Source of the DNA: Gammaproteobacteria bacterium
GTDB taxonomy: Bacteria > Pseudomonadota > Gammaproteobacteria > UBA9214
Assembly (NCBI GenBank): GCA_030599705.1
Contig: JAUVNM010000035.1
Coordinates: 1-9,963 of the forward strand
Reading direction: 5' to 3'
DNA: 9,963 bases
The notes under the pieces are model-generated. The model was not told where the DNA came from. It saw nothing but the letters and a program-made list of their open reading frames with translations, and did no database searches. Shown piece by piece: positions 1 through 6,939 of this stretch. The position numbers and the translations under genes were made by a program. How positions within the stretch are numbered: the first letter of the stretch is position 1; every line of letters starts with the position of its first letter.

Positions 1-420
1 GTTTTTTATCCGACTGGCTGGCTATATGTCAGTCTGTAGTATGCACTCCCTTTCAAATTTCCTTATCAATGTTATAAGACCTGTTGCCGTCATTGGCAAG
101 CTGCATAAGCCGGTTGCTGTATTGAGGCACTGGCGCCGGGCCGGGCGTGCCGGTGGCCGTAGTTGGCCATGCTGGCGGCAGCCGTACCTGGCTAACATCG
201 GGTGGCGCGGGTGCCGTGTGGCCGTGTCGCAGGAATAGTTTATTAAAATCAGCGGATTGAACTTTTCATGTCGAGTGTTTGTTACTGTCCGGCGGTTATC
301 CGACTGCCGGCAGCGTCGTGGCGCAGGCACCGCCGAAAGCTGAAAATCCCGGTCTGTTAGGGTAAAGTGCGCGTTTCTTTACGCACCAATCCAACTGAAT
401 TTCCGAACGAGGACAACAAC
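1..420. other. Upstream intergenic region, no convincing gene
   Basis: No reading frame here looks like a protein: the two longest (about 70 and 102 codons, opposite strands) are rich in Arg, Cys and Pro, overlap each other and match no family I know. The first bases carry a T-run (GTTTTTT) that could be the tail of a terminator lying outside the window. An AT-rich patch at 45-75 contains a TATAAG hexamer (weak partner TTTCAA 16 bases upstream). TTGAAC at 257-262 with TGTTAC 17 bases later is a weak promoter candidate for rpe. A hairpin pairs 285-293 with 306-313 (CTG-CCGGC with GCCGG-CAG, one bulge), and a small one lies at 367-386. None of these sites is strong enough to call alone. Confidence 0.5.
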
Positions 421-1095
421 ATGGCCGATTACAAGATTGCACCTTCGATTCTTTCCGCTGATTTTGCCCGGCTTGGAGAGGAGGTCACTGATGTCCTGGC
501 TGCCGGCGCTGACATTGTGCATTTTGATGTCATGGACAACCATTATGTGCCAAACCTTACCATCGGACCGCTGATCTGCGAGGCATTACGCAATCATGGC
601 GTCACGGCAGACATCGATGTCCACCTGATGGTCAAGCCGGTTGACCGGATCATTCCGGATTTCGCCAAGGCCGGTGCCACCTGGATCACGTTCCACCCGG
701 AGGCCAGCGAGCACATCCACCGTTCCCTGCAACTGGTGCATGACAGCGGCTGTAAATCCGGGCTGGTGTTCAACCCGGCAACACCGCTGGATTATCTGAA
801 GTATGTCATCGACAAGGTCGACATGATCCTGCTGATGTCCGTCAACCCGGGCTTTGGCGGCCAGAGCTTCATTCCGGAAGCCCTGGGCAAACTCCGTGAG
901 GCGCGTAAACTCATCGACGCGAGCGGCCGTGATATCCGTCTGGAAATCGATGGTGGCGTGAAGGTCGACAATATCGGTGAAATCGCAGCGGCCGGCGCCG
1001 ACACTTTTGTCGCTGGCTCCGCGATCTTTGGTGCAGACGACTACCAGGCAACCATCGGTGCCATGCGTGATGAAATCGCGAAGGCCACCGGCTGA
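421..1095 (+). CDS. rpe: Ribulose-phosphate 3-epimerase
   Basis: Interconverts D-ribulose 5-phosphate and D-xylulose 5-phosphate in the pentose phosphate pathway, and in the Calvin cycle where present; cytosolic TIM barrel. The 224-residue product has the usual family length. Visible motifs are IAPSILSADF near the N-terminus, VHFDVMDNHYVPN with metal ligands His34 and Asp36, DVHLMV with His68, the phosphate-loop motif SVNPGFGGQ, and LEIDGGV with catalytic Asp177, then GSAIFG. The frame is open upstream to about 367, but ATG 421 is chosen because GAGGA lies 7 bases before it and the protein then begins in the conserved way. gph follows after 14 bases, so the two are probably cotranscribed. Nothing is odd in the protein. 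Confidence 0.97.
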   Translation: MADYKIAPSILSADFARLGEEVTDVLAAGADIVHFDVMDNHYVPNLTIGPLICEALRNHGVTADIDVHLMVKPVDRIIPDFAKAGATWITFHPEASEHIHRSLQLVHDSGCKSGLVFNPATPLDYLKYVIDKVDMILLMSVNPGFGGQSFIPEALGKLREARKLIDASGRDIRLEIDGGVKVDNIGEIAAAGADTFVAGSAIFGADDYQATIGAMRDEIAKATG

Positions 1096-1109
1096 GCAGG
1101 GCAGGACGG

Positions 1110-1790
1110 ATGGGTATTCGTAAACCGGAAATGATCCTGATCGATGTGGACGGTACGCTGGTCGACAGTGTGCCGGACCTGGCATTCTGCGTGGACGCGA
1201 TGTTGCAACAGCTCGGCCGCCCGGTACAGGGTGAAGCGGCGGTGCGTAACTGGGTCGGCAACGGCGTGGAACGGCTGGTGGAGCGGGCGCTGACCGGGGA
1301 GCTCGATGGCAAACCGGCTGCTGCTGACTTCGAACGCGCCTACCCGGTATTCCTGGAGCTGTATGCCGGGAATACCTCGCAGCGCTCCTGCCTGTACCCC
1401 GGTGTGCGTGCAGCGCTTGACCTGCTCAGGGCGAATGGCTATCCGCTCGGTTGTGTGACCAACAAGGCAGCGCAGTTTACCGGGCCGTTGCTGGCTGACC
1501 TGGGCGTGGCCGATTACTTTTCCATTGTCATTAGCGGCGATACCCTGCCGGTCAAGAAACCGGACCCGGGCCCCTTGTTGCATGCGGCGGCGCATTTCGG
1601 GGTGGCACCGGAGGCGGCGCTGATGATCGGTGATTCGGTGAGCGACGTGAAGGCAGCACGGGCGGCCGGTTTCCAGATCGTGTGCCTGAGTTACGGATAC
1701 AATCACGGTGACGATATTCGTGATGCCCGCCCGGATGCGGTTATTGATACAATGACCGAAATTCTGCCGTTGCTGGAACAGGCGGCCTGA
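1110..1790 (+). CDS. gph: Phosphoglycolate phosphatase, HAD superfamily
   Basis: Dephosphorylates 2-phosphoglycolate, which arises from DNA 3'-end repair or from Rubisco oxygenation. The 226-residue product shows the HAD motifs in order: motif I IDVDGTLVDS with nucleophile Asp12 and acid/base Asp14, motif II with Thr117-Asn118, motif III Lys150 in KKPDPGP, and motif IV GDSVSDV with Asp175 and Asp179. A cap domain occupies roughly residues 20-90, as in the Gph/PGP subfamily. AGGA lies just before ATG 1110. It sits between rpe and trpE, the rpe-gph-trpE order seen in pseudomonads and relatives, which supports Gph over another HAD phosphatase. Substrate is inferred from family and neighbourhood; HAD enzymes can be promiscuous. 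Confidence 0.93.
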   Translation: MGIRKPEMILIDVDGTLVDSVPDLAFCVDAMLQQLGRPVQGEAAVRNWVGNGVERLVERALTGELDGKPAAADFERAYPVFLELYAGNTSQRSCLYPGVRAALDLLRANGYPLGCVTNKAAQFTGPLLADLGVADYFSIVISGDTLPVKKPDPGPLLHAAAHFGVAPEAALMIGDSVSDVKAARAAGFQIVCLSYGYNHGDDIRDARPDAVIDTMTEILPLLEQAA

Positions 1791-1800
1791 AAGAGAACGA

Positions 1801-1932
1801 ATGATGCAATTCACTGGCGAGCACTGTCGGGTACCGCAGTTTACGAGCAGTCGATGGCCTGGGGCTGTCTGCTGCCTGAAAAACTGTGTTACACCGAATA
1901 CCCTGCTCAAAGGTGAGTGCAATGACACCTGA
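1801..1932 (+). other. Possible trpE leader reading frames
   Basis: The 131-base gph-trpE gap contains two small frames. The first opens with ATGATG at 1801, preceded by an AAAGAGAACGA tract, runs 43 codons and ends at 1932, overlapping the trpE start. The second, at 1854-1916, has 20 codons beginning Met-Ala-Trp and stops 5 bases before the trpE ATG. Each has only one Trp codon, not the tandem Trp codons of a classical attenuator peptide, and I see no hairpin followed by a T-run before trpE. They could be translationally coupled leaders, or chance. No homologue is recognised. Confidence 0.2.
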
Positions 1933-3412
1933 ACGATTTACTTCCCTCGCCGGGGAAGGCTACAACCGGATTCCCGTCACCCGCGAAGTGCTCGCGGATC
2001 TCGATACACCCCTGAGTACCTATCTCAAGCTCGCCAGTGGCCCGTATTCCTATCTGCTGGAGTCGGTCCACGGCGGCGAGAAATGGGGGCGCTATTCCAT
2101 TATCGGGTTGCCGTGTTCGACCGTGCTGCGGATCAACGGGCAGGAGATCACGCTGCTGCGCGATGACACGGTCATCGAGACAGCTAGCACGGACGACCCG
2201 CTGGCGTGGCTGGAGGCCTTCCGGGCCCGTTACCGGGCTCCGGAACTGCCCGAGCTGCCACGCTTCAACGGCGGGCTGGTCGGGTACTTCGGCTATGACA
2301 CCGTGCGCTACATCGAACCCCGGCTGGCCGCGTTCGACAAGCCGGACCTGATCGGCTGCCCGGATATTCTGCTTATGGTCTCGGACGAGCTGGTGGTGTT
2401 CGACAACCTCAGCGGTACGCTGCAGCTCATCGTGCATGTCGATCCGGCCGGGGAGGATGCGTATGCGCGTGGCCAGGCACGCCTCGACACGTTGACAGAA
2501 CAGCTGCACCGTTCCATCCTCGACGCCGGCGCCGGTGATCATGCAACCGATGTCGTGGTCGAAGAGGCCGATTTCGTCTCCGGCATGACACGCGCGGGGT
2601 TCGAGTCGGCCGTGGAGCGCATCAAGGACTACATCGTCGAAGGGGATGCCATGCAGGTGGTGCTGTCGCAGCGCATGTCGATTCCCTTTGCGGCAGCGCC
2701 GCTGGACCTGTACCGCGCCCTGCGCAGTCTCAATCCGTCACCCTACATGTACTATCTTGACCTGGGTGATTTTCATATTGTCGGGTCCTCACCGGAAATA
2801 CTGGTACGCCTTGAAGACGACATGGTCACGGTGCGACCGATTGCCGGTACCCGGCCGCGCGGGCAGGATGAAACGGAAGACCGGCGGCTGGAGCAGGAAT
2901 TACTTGCCGATCCGAAGGAACTGGCCGAGCACCTGATGCTGATTGACCTGGGGCGCAATGATGCCGGCCGGGTGAGTGAAATCGGCAGCGTGACGCTGAC
3001 GGAAAACATGCTGATCGAGCGCTACTCGCACGTCATGCACATCGTCTCCAATGTCACCGGGAAGATTCGCCCCGGCATGAGTGCCATCGATGTACTGCGG
3101 GCCACGTTTCCGGCCGGCACGGTCAGCGGTGCACCGAAGATCCGCGCCATGGAGATTATCGACGAACTCGAGCCGGTCAAGCGCGGTGTGTATGCCGGGG
3201 CTGTCGGCTACCTGTCGTGGTCCGGAAATATGGACACCGCGATCGCCATCCGCACCGCGGTCATCAAGGACGGGACACTGCACATCCAGGCCGGTGCCGG
3301 GATCGTGGCCGACTCGGTGCCGCGTAATGAATGGGACGAAACCATGAACAAGGGGCGCGCGATTTTCCGTGCCGTCACCATGGCCTGTGCCGGTCTGAAA
3401 GGGAAGGGCTGA
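1922..3412 (+). CDS. trpE: Anthranilate synthase component I
   Basis: Converts chorismate to anthranilate using ammonia delivered by TrpG, the committed step of tryptophan synthesis. The 496-residue product has the N-terminal regulatory domain with the LLES motif (residues 45-48), which in this family belongs to the tryptophan feedback site. The C-terminal chorismate-binding domain shows PIAGTRPRG (from residue 306), LIDLGRND (around 338-347), the HIVSNVTG segment, FPAGTVSGAPK (396-406) and GAGIVADSVP (458-467). ATG 1922 is chosen because AAGGTGAG sits a few bases upstream; an in-frame upstream start near 1886 lacks such a site. trpG starts 5 bases after the stop, with its ribosome-binding site inside the trpE end, so the subunits are likely translationally coupled. 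PabB and isochorismate synthases are related, but length, motifs and neighbours favour TrpE. Confidence 0.97.
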   Translation: MTPERFTSLAGEGYNRIPVTREVLADLDTPLSTYLKLASGPYSYLLESVHGGEKWGRYSIIGLPCSTVLRINGQEITLLRDDTVIETASTDDPLAWLEAFRARYRAPELPELPRFNGGLVGYFGYDTVRYIEPRLAAFDKPDLIGCPDILLMVSDELVVFDNLSGTLQLIVHVDPAGEDAYARGQARLDTLTEQLHRSILDAGAGDHATDVVVEEADFVSGMTRAGFESAVERIKDYIVEGDAMQVVLSQRMSIPFAAAPLDLYRALRSLNPSPYMYYLDLGDFHIVGSSPEILVRLEDDMVTVRPIAGTRPRGQDETEDRRLEQELLADPKELAEHLMLIDLGRNDAGRVSEIGSVTLTENMLIERYSHVMHIVSNVTGKIRPGMSAIDVLRATFPAGTVSGAPKIRAMEIIDELEPVKRGVYAGAVGYLSWSGNMDTAIAIRTAVIKDGTLHIQAGAGIVADSVPRNEWDETMNKGRAIFRAVTMACAGLKGKG

Positions 3413-3417
3413 ACGCC

Positions 3418-3996
3418 ATGTTGCTGATGATCGATAACTACGACTCGTTTACCTACAACCTGGTGCAGTACCTCGGCGAACTCGGTGCCGAGGTGCAGGT
3501 GTATCGCAATGACTGTATTACGGTGGACGAGATCGCCGGACTCAAGCCGGAAAGGATCGTCATATCACCGGGGCCGTGTACCCCGAACGAGGCCGGGGTG
3601 TCGGTGGACGTTATCCGTCAGTTTGCCGGGGTGGTGCCGATCCTCGGTGTCTGCCTGGGTCACCAGGGCATCGGTCAGGCCTTTGGCGGGCGCATTGTTC
3701 ATGCGCGCGAGATCATGCACGGCAAGACCTCCATGATCCGGCATGCCAACGCCGGGGTGTTCAGGGGACTGCCGCAGCCGTTCGAGGCGACCCGTTATCA
3801 CTCGCTGGTCATCGAGCCCGATTCGCTGCCGGATTGCCTGGAAGTGACCGCATGGACCGGGGATGCGGCAGGCAACCGCGACGAGATCATGGGTGTGCGG
3901 CATCGGGAACTGGCGGTGGAAGGGGTCCAGTTTCACCCGGAATCCATTCTCACCGATTGCGGGCATGACTTGCTGCGCAATTTTCTGGGACAATGA
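3418..3996 (+). CDS. trpG: Anthranilate synthase component II, glutamine amidotransferase
   Basis: Class I glutamine amidotransferase that hydrolyses glutamine and channels ammonia to TrpE; in many bacteria the same subunit also serves PabB in folate synthesis. The 192-residue product is a stand-alone GATase domain. It shows MIDNYDSFTYN at the N-terminus, the oxyanion segment ISPGPCTP, the nucleophile elbow GVCLGHQ with Cys79, and QFHPES with His173 and Glu175 completing the triad. ATG 3418 follows GGGAAGGG in the end of trpE; a longer in-frame frame beginning inside trpE is discounted because the conserved protein starts here. Unlike many enteric bacteria, trpG is not fused to trpD. The following gap holds a palindromic element rather than trpD immediately. 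Confidence 0.96.
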   Translation: MLLMIDNYDSFTYNLVQYLGELGAEVQVYRNDCITVDEIAGLKPERIVISPGPCTPNEAGVSVDVIRQFAGVVPILGVCLGHQGIGQAFGGRIVHAREIMHGKTSMIRHANAGVFRGLPQPFEATRYHSLVIEPDSLPDCLEVTAWTGDAAGNRDEIMGVRHRELAVEGVQFHPESILTDCGHDLLRNFLGQ

Positions 3997-4018
3997 GCGA
4001 ACTATCAATAGTCAGGTA

Positions 4019-4130
4019 TGTAAGTAATCCGGCATAAGCATGCGTGACACGCTGTGAATACATCCCTGTACGCTCGACGGCCGCATCCCTGCGGCCGACG
4101 GTCACGATAGCTTATGCCGGATTACTTACA
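4019..4130. repeat. MITE-like palindromic element between trpG and trpD
   Basis: A 112-base element bounded by a perfect 21-bp inverted repeat (4019-4039, beginning TGTAAGTAATCC, and 4110-4130, ending GGATTACTTACA). A second stem pairs 4043-4048 (CGTGAC) with 4101-4106 (GTCACG). A third pairs CGGCCGCA (4078-4085) with TGCGGCCG (4090-4097) around a TCCC loop. CATCCCTG appears twice inside. There is no coding capacity, and I find no flanking target duplication. It looks like a miniature inverted-repeat element or dispersed extragenic palindrome, and as RNA would fold into one long stem. Copy number elsewhere in the genome is unknown from here. Confidence 0.75.
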
Positions 4131-4159
4131 CGCACTTTTATAACAATCGGGAATATGTA

Positions 4160-5176
4160 ATGGACATGCAAGCAGCCATTCGTGCCGTCACTGAAGGCCG
4201 CGATCTCGCGGCCGCCGACATGGAGGCCGTCATGCGGCTGATCATGACCGGGCAGGCCACCCCGGCGCAGGTCGGCGGTTTCCTGGTCGGACTGCGCATG
4301 AAGGGCGAAACCGTGGATGAAATCGCCAGTGCCGCACGCGTGATGCGTGAACTGGCAACGCGTGTGGAGGTGGCCGGCCCACACCTGGTGGACACTTGCG
4401 GTACCGGTGGTGACGGGGCCAGTACCTTCAATATCTCGACGGCCAGCGCCATCGTCACTGCGGCCGCCGGTGGCAAGGTGGCGAAGCATGGTAACCGTTC
4501 CGTGTCGAGCAGTTCCGGCAGTGCTGATGTGCTGGAGGCGGCCGGTGTACGCCTGGACCTGGATCCCGGCCAGGTGGCCGCATGTATCGACCAGACCGGT
4601 GTCGGCTTCCTGTTTGCCCCCATGCATCACAGTGCCATGAAGCACGCCATTGGCCCGCGCAAGGAAATGGGAGTGCGTACCGTATTCAACCTGCTCGGCC
4701 CGCTGACCAACCCTGCTGGCGCCCCCAACCAGGTCCTCGGGGTATTCAGCAAGGAGTGGGTGGAGCCGCTGGCGCAGGTACTGAAACAGCTGGGCAGCGA
4801 ACATGTGCTCGTGGTGCACGCGGAAGACGGGCTGGACGAAATCAGTATTGGTGCGGCGACGCAAGTCGCTGAACTGAAAGATGGCAAGATCTCGGTCTAC
4901 CGTGTTGCACCCGAGGACTTCGGGATGCAGCGTGCCGGGTTGTCCGTACTGGCTGTAGAAGATGCTGACCAGAGCCTGGCCATGATCCGGAGTGTGTTTG
5001 ACAATGTGGCCGGACCGGCGCGGGATATTGTCGCACTGAATGCCGGTGCAGCCATCTACGCGGCCGACGTGGCGGAAACACTCGCGGACGGTATCAGGCT
5101 GGCAGGCGATGTACTGGAAAATGGCAGGGCGAAACAGATACTGCAGGCGCTGATCGAGGTGTCGAATACGATCTGA
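4160..5176 (+). CDS. trpD: Anthranilate phosphoribosyltransferase
   Basis: Transfers the phosphoribosyl group of PRPP to anthranilate, the second step after TrpEG; homodimeric and cytosolic. The 338-residue product begins with an all-helical domain containing MTGQATPAQVGGFL. It carries the PRPP-binding loop DTCGTGGDG (GTGGDG at 81-86) followed by FNIST, then KHGNRS (109-114) and a serine-rich SSSSGSADVLEA segment, and further on GVRTVFNLLGPLTNPA, all family hallmarks. ATG 4160 gives a normal N-terminus, but its ribosome-binding site is weak (only GGGAA nearby). The gap from trpG is 163 bases and is mostly filled by a palindromic element, so coupling to trpG is likely lost. The protein looks intact. 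Confidence 0.97.
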   Translation: MDMQAAIRAVTEGRDLAAADMEAVMRLIMTGQATPAQVGGFLVGLRMKGETVDEIASAARVMRELATRVEVAGPHLVDTCGTGGDGASTFNISTASAIVTAAAGGKVAKHGNRSVSSSSGSADVLEAAGVRLDLDPGQVAACIDQTGVGFLFAPMHHSAMKHAIGPRKEMGVRTVFNLLGPLTNPAGAPNQVLGVFSKEWVEPLAQVLKQLGSEHVLVVHAEDGLDEISIGAATQVAELKDGKISVYRVAPEDFGMQRAGLSVLAVEDADQSLAMIRSVFDNVAGPARDIVALNAGAAIYAADVAETLADGIRLAGDVLENGRAKQILQALIEVSNTI

Positions 5177-5216
5177 CGTTGTTGTAAACACGGGAGCGCC
5201 GCTTTACCCTGCTTTT

Positions 5217-5291
5217 GCCACAGAGATCACAGAGTTCACAGAGACATGCTTCCGATTATAGCCTCTCTGGGTACTCTGTGATCTCTGTGGC
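5217..5291. repeat. CACAGAG-type palindromic repeat between trpD and trpC
   Basis: A perfect 19-bp inverted repeat: 5217-5235 starts GCCACAGAGATC and 5273-5291 ends GATCTCTGTGGC. It continues inward with imperfect pairing (CACAGAGA 5237-5244 against TCTCTGGG). The arms contain tandem CACAGAG units. A T5 run at 5294-5298 follows the right arm, so the RNA could act as an intrinsic terminator for transcription arriving from trpD. The CCACAGAG..CACAGAG pattern resembles dispersed palindromes I recall from several proteobacteria; that resemblance is from memory and unchecked. It shares no sequence with the element at 4019-4130. Confidence 0.7.
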
Positions 5292-5362
5292 TGTTTTTCA
5301 GGCGATTATTGTGCCGGACACTTTCTGATATTGTCTAATGGTTAAATATATTTCGGTTAGTT

Positions 5363-6160
5363 ATGTCTGATACCCCCGACATCCTGAAAAAAATCCTGGC
5401 GCGCAAGGCCGAGGAGGTCAACGAGCGCAATCGCGAGTGCAGCCTGAAGGAGCTGGTTGAACGCGTTGGAGAGGCTGACCCGGTGCGCGGTTTTCTCGCA
5501 GCCATGCACAGCACCGTCGCGGCCAACCGGCCGGCTGTTATCGCGGAAGTAAAGAAGGCCTCGCCCAGCCGCGGCATTCTGCGTGAGGATTTCGACCCGG
5601 CACAGATTGCCGCAAGCTACGAGCGCGGCGGCGCGACCTGCCTGTCGGTGCTGACCGACGCCGATTTCTTCCAGGGGACCGGGTCCTGCCTGGTACAGGC
5701 CCGCGCCGCCTGTGCGCTGCCGGTATTACGCAAGGACTTCATCATTGACCCGTACCAGGTGTACGAGTCGCGGGCCATCGGTGCAGACTGCATCCTGCTG
5801 ATTGTGGCGGCACTGGGTGACGCCATGTTGCTGGAGTTGTTGCAGCTGGCGGGAAACCTGGGTATGGATGTGCTGGTGGAAGTGCATGATCGCGCGGAAC
5901 TGGACCGCGCCCTGCAGACGGACGCCCCGTTGATCGGAATCAACAACCGTAACCTGAGGACTTTTGAAACCCGTCTCGACGTGACGCTGGGCTTCCTGGA
6001 GCTGATTCCGGATGATCGCCTGGTGGTAACCGAGAGCGGCATTCACACGGTGGACGATGTGTCCCTGATGCGTGTGCGCGGTGTAAATGCCTTCCTGGTC
6101 GGCGAGGCCTTTATGAAAGCGCCCGAACCGGGCGAGAAACTCAGGGAATTATTTTTCTAG
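5363..6160 (+). CDS. trpC: Indole-3-glycerol phosphate synthase
   Basis: Cyclises carboxyphenylamino-deoxyribulose 5-phosphate to indole-3-glycerol phosphate, the fourth step of tryptophan synthesis. The 265-residue product is a monofunctional TIM barrel with no fused TrpF domain. It shows AEVKKASPSRG (Glu62, Lys64), LRKDFIID with catalytic Lys124, LVEVHD with Glu173, GINNRNL with Asn194 and TESGI with Glu224-Ser225. ATG 5363 is the only sensible start; the ribosome-binding site is poor (GGTTAG). The leader at 5292-5362 is AT-rich and has promoter-like hexamers, but none convincing. The gene ends 16 bases before the end of the convergent crp, with no clear terminator between. trpF, trpB and trpA are not in the window. 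Confidence 0.97.
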   Translation: MSDTPDILKKILARKAEEVNERNRECSLKELVERVGEADPVRGFLAAMHSTVAANRPAVIAEVKKASPSRGILREDFDPAQIAASYERGGATCLSVLTDADFFQGTGSCLVQARAACALPVLRKDFIIDPYQVYESRAIGADCILLIVAALGDAMLLELLQLAGNLGMDVLVEVHDRAELDRALQTDAPLIGINNRNLRTFETRLDVTLGFLELIPDDRLVVTESGIHTVDDVSLMRVRGVNAFLVGEAFMKAPEPGEKLRELFF

Positions 6161-6176
6161 CTGCGCGTGGCGCACC

Positions 6177-6842
6177 CTAGCGCGTGCCGAACACCACGAT
6201 GGTCTTGCCCTTGGCGGAGATGTGGCCCTGTTCAGTCAGCGCCTTCAGGACGCGGCCGGCCATTTCCCGGGAACAACCAACGATACGACCGATTTCCTGG
6301 CGGGTAATCTTGATCTGCATGCCGTCCGGGTGGGTCATGGCATCCGGCTCCTTGCAGAGCTCCAGCAGGGTGTGGGCAATGCGCCCGGTGACATCGAGGA
6401 ACGCGAGGTTGCTCACCTTGCGGCTGGTCTTGCGCAGCCGGGTTGCCAGCTGGGCAGTCAGTTCCAGCAGGATGTCCGGGTCTTCCTTGCTGAGCGCGCG
6501 AAACCGTGGATAGCTGATTTCCGCGACCTCGCATTCACCGCGGGTGCGCACCCAGGCGCTGCGGTTGGGCTGCTCACCGAACAGCCCCATCTCCCCGAAA
6601 AATCCACCGGCATTGATATAGGCCAGCACGATCTCGTGACCGTCTTCGTCCTCGATCAGGACGCTGACCGAGCCGTTGATAATATAGTAGAGAACATCTG
6701 GCTGATCACCGGCATAAATGATGACACTTTTGCCCGGGTACTTGCGTCGATGGCAATGTTCCAGGAACCGCTGGACGCAGGGATTCTCGACGCCCGGGGT
6801 CATGGAGGTGTCCGCGGCAGAGGTCTGTGGAAGTCCTAGCAT
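6177..6842 (-). CDS. crp: Crp/Vfr-type cAMP receptor transcription factor
   Basis: Global regulator that binds cAMP and activates or represses promoters at TGTGA-N6-TCACA sites. The 221-residue product aligns along its length with E. coli CRP and Pseudomonas Vfr. The cyclic-nucleotide domain (about 30-140) has FFGEMGLF with Gly83-Glu84, RSAWVR with Arg94-Ser95, and Thr139-Ser140, matching the cAMP contacts of CRP. The helix-turn-helix (about 180-201) has RQEIGRIVGCSREMAGRVLK, keeping the three DNA-contact residues (Arg192, Glu193, Arg197). The SREMAGR form and FGTR end are closer to Vfr than to E. coli CRP. ATG at 6842 is used; an internal Met14 lacks a ribosome-binding site. The N-terminus is several residues longer than in E. 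coli and poorly conserved. A Crp site lies upstream (6902-6917), pointing to autoregulation. Confidence 0.96.
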   Translation of the reverse strand: MLGLPQTSAADTSMTPGVENPCVQRFLEHCHRRKYPGKSVIIYAGDQPDVLYYIINGSVSVLIEDEDGHEIVLAYINAGGFFGEMGLFGEQPNRSAWVRTRGECEVAEISYPRFRALSKEDPDILLELTAQLATRLRKTSRKVSNLAFLDVTGRIAHTLLELCKEPDAMTHPDGMQIKITRQEIGRIVGCSREMAGRVLKALTEQGHISAKGKTIVVFGTR

Positions 6843-6898
6843 ATGCAGCTATCGGCCCCCCAGCCGCTATCTTGAGATCCCCGTCAACCGCCCCCGGT

Positions 6899-6920
6899 AA
6901 CTGTGATAGCCTTCACAATT
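6899..6920. promoter_or_regulatory. Crp operator between crp and osmC
   Basis: TGTGA (6902-6906), spacer TAGCCT, then TCACA (6913-6917): an exact match to the CRP half-site consensus with the correct 6-base spacer, flanked by AAC and ATT. It lies 60 bases before the crp start codon and 22 before the osmC start codon. For crp, a TTGACG candidate -35 (minus strand, 6887-6882) lies about 24 bases downstream of the site centre, though no good -10 follows. For osmC, the site is close enough to the start codon to block transcription. The Crp encoded next door has the matching DNA-contact residues. Confidence 0.88.
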
Positions 6921-6939
6921 CTGGACTTGCGGGGGACGC

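Noticed and set aside
22..330. A 102-codon minus-strand frame and an overlapping 70-codon plus-strand frame upstream of rpe
   Set aside because: The composition is biased to Arg, Cys and Pro, there is no ribosome-binding site or family resemblance, and the two frames overlap on opposite strands in GC-rich DNA where chance frames are common.
1041..1928. A 295-codon minus-strand frame opposite gph
   Set aside because: It is antisense to a gene with complete HAD motifs and has no recognisable domain; long antisense frames are expected in GC-rich genes.
4112..5191. A 359-codon minus-strand frame opposite trpD
   Set aside because: It is the antisense shadow of an intact trpD, rich in His, Gln and Arg, with no domain features.
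6161..6176. TGCGC-GTG-GCGCA hairpin between convergent trpC and crp, as a bidirectional terminator
   Set aside because: The stem is only five pairs and there is no T-run on the 3' side in either direction.
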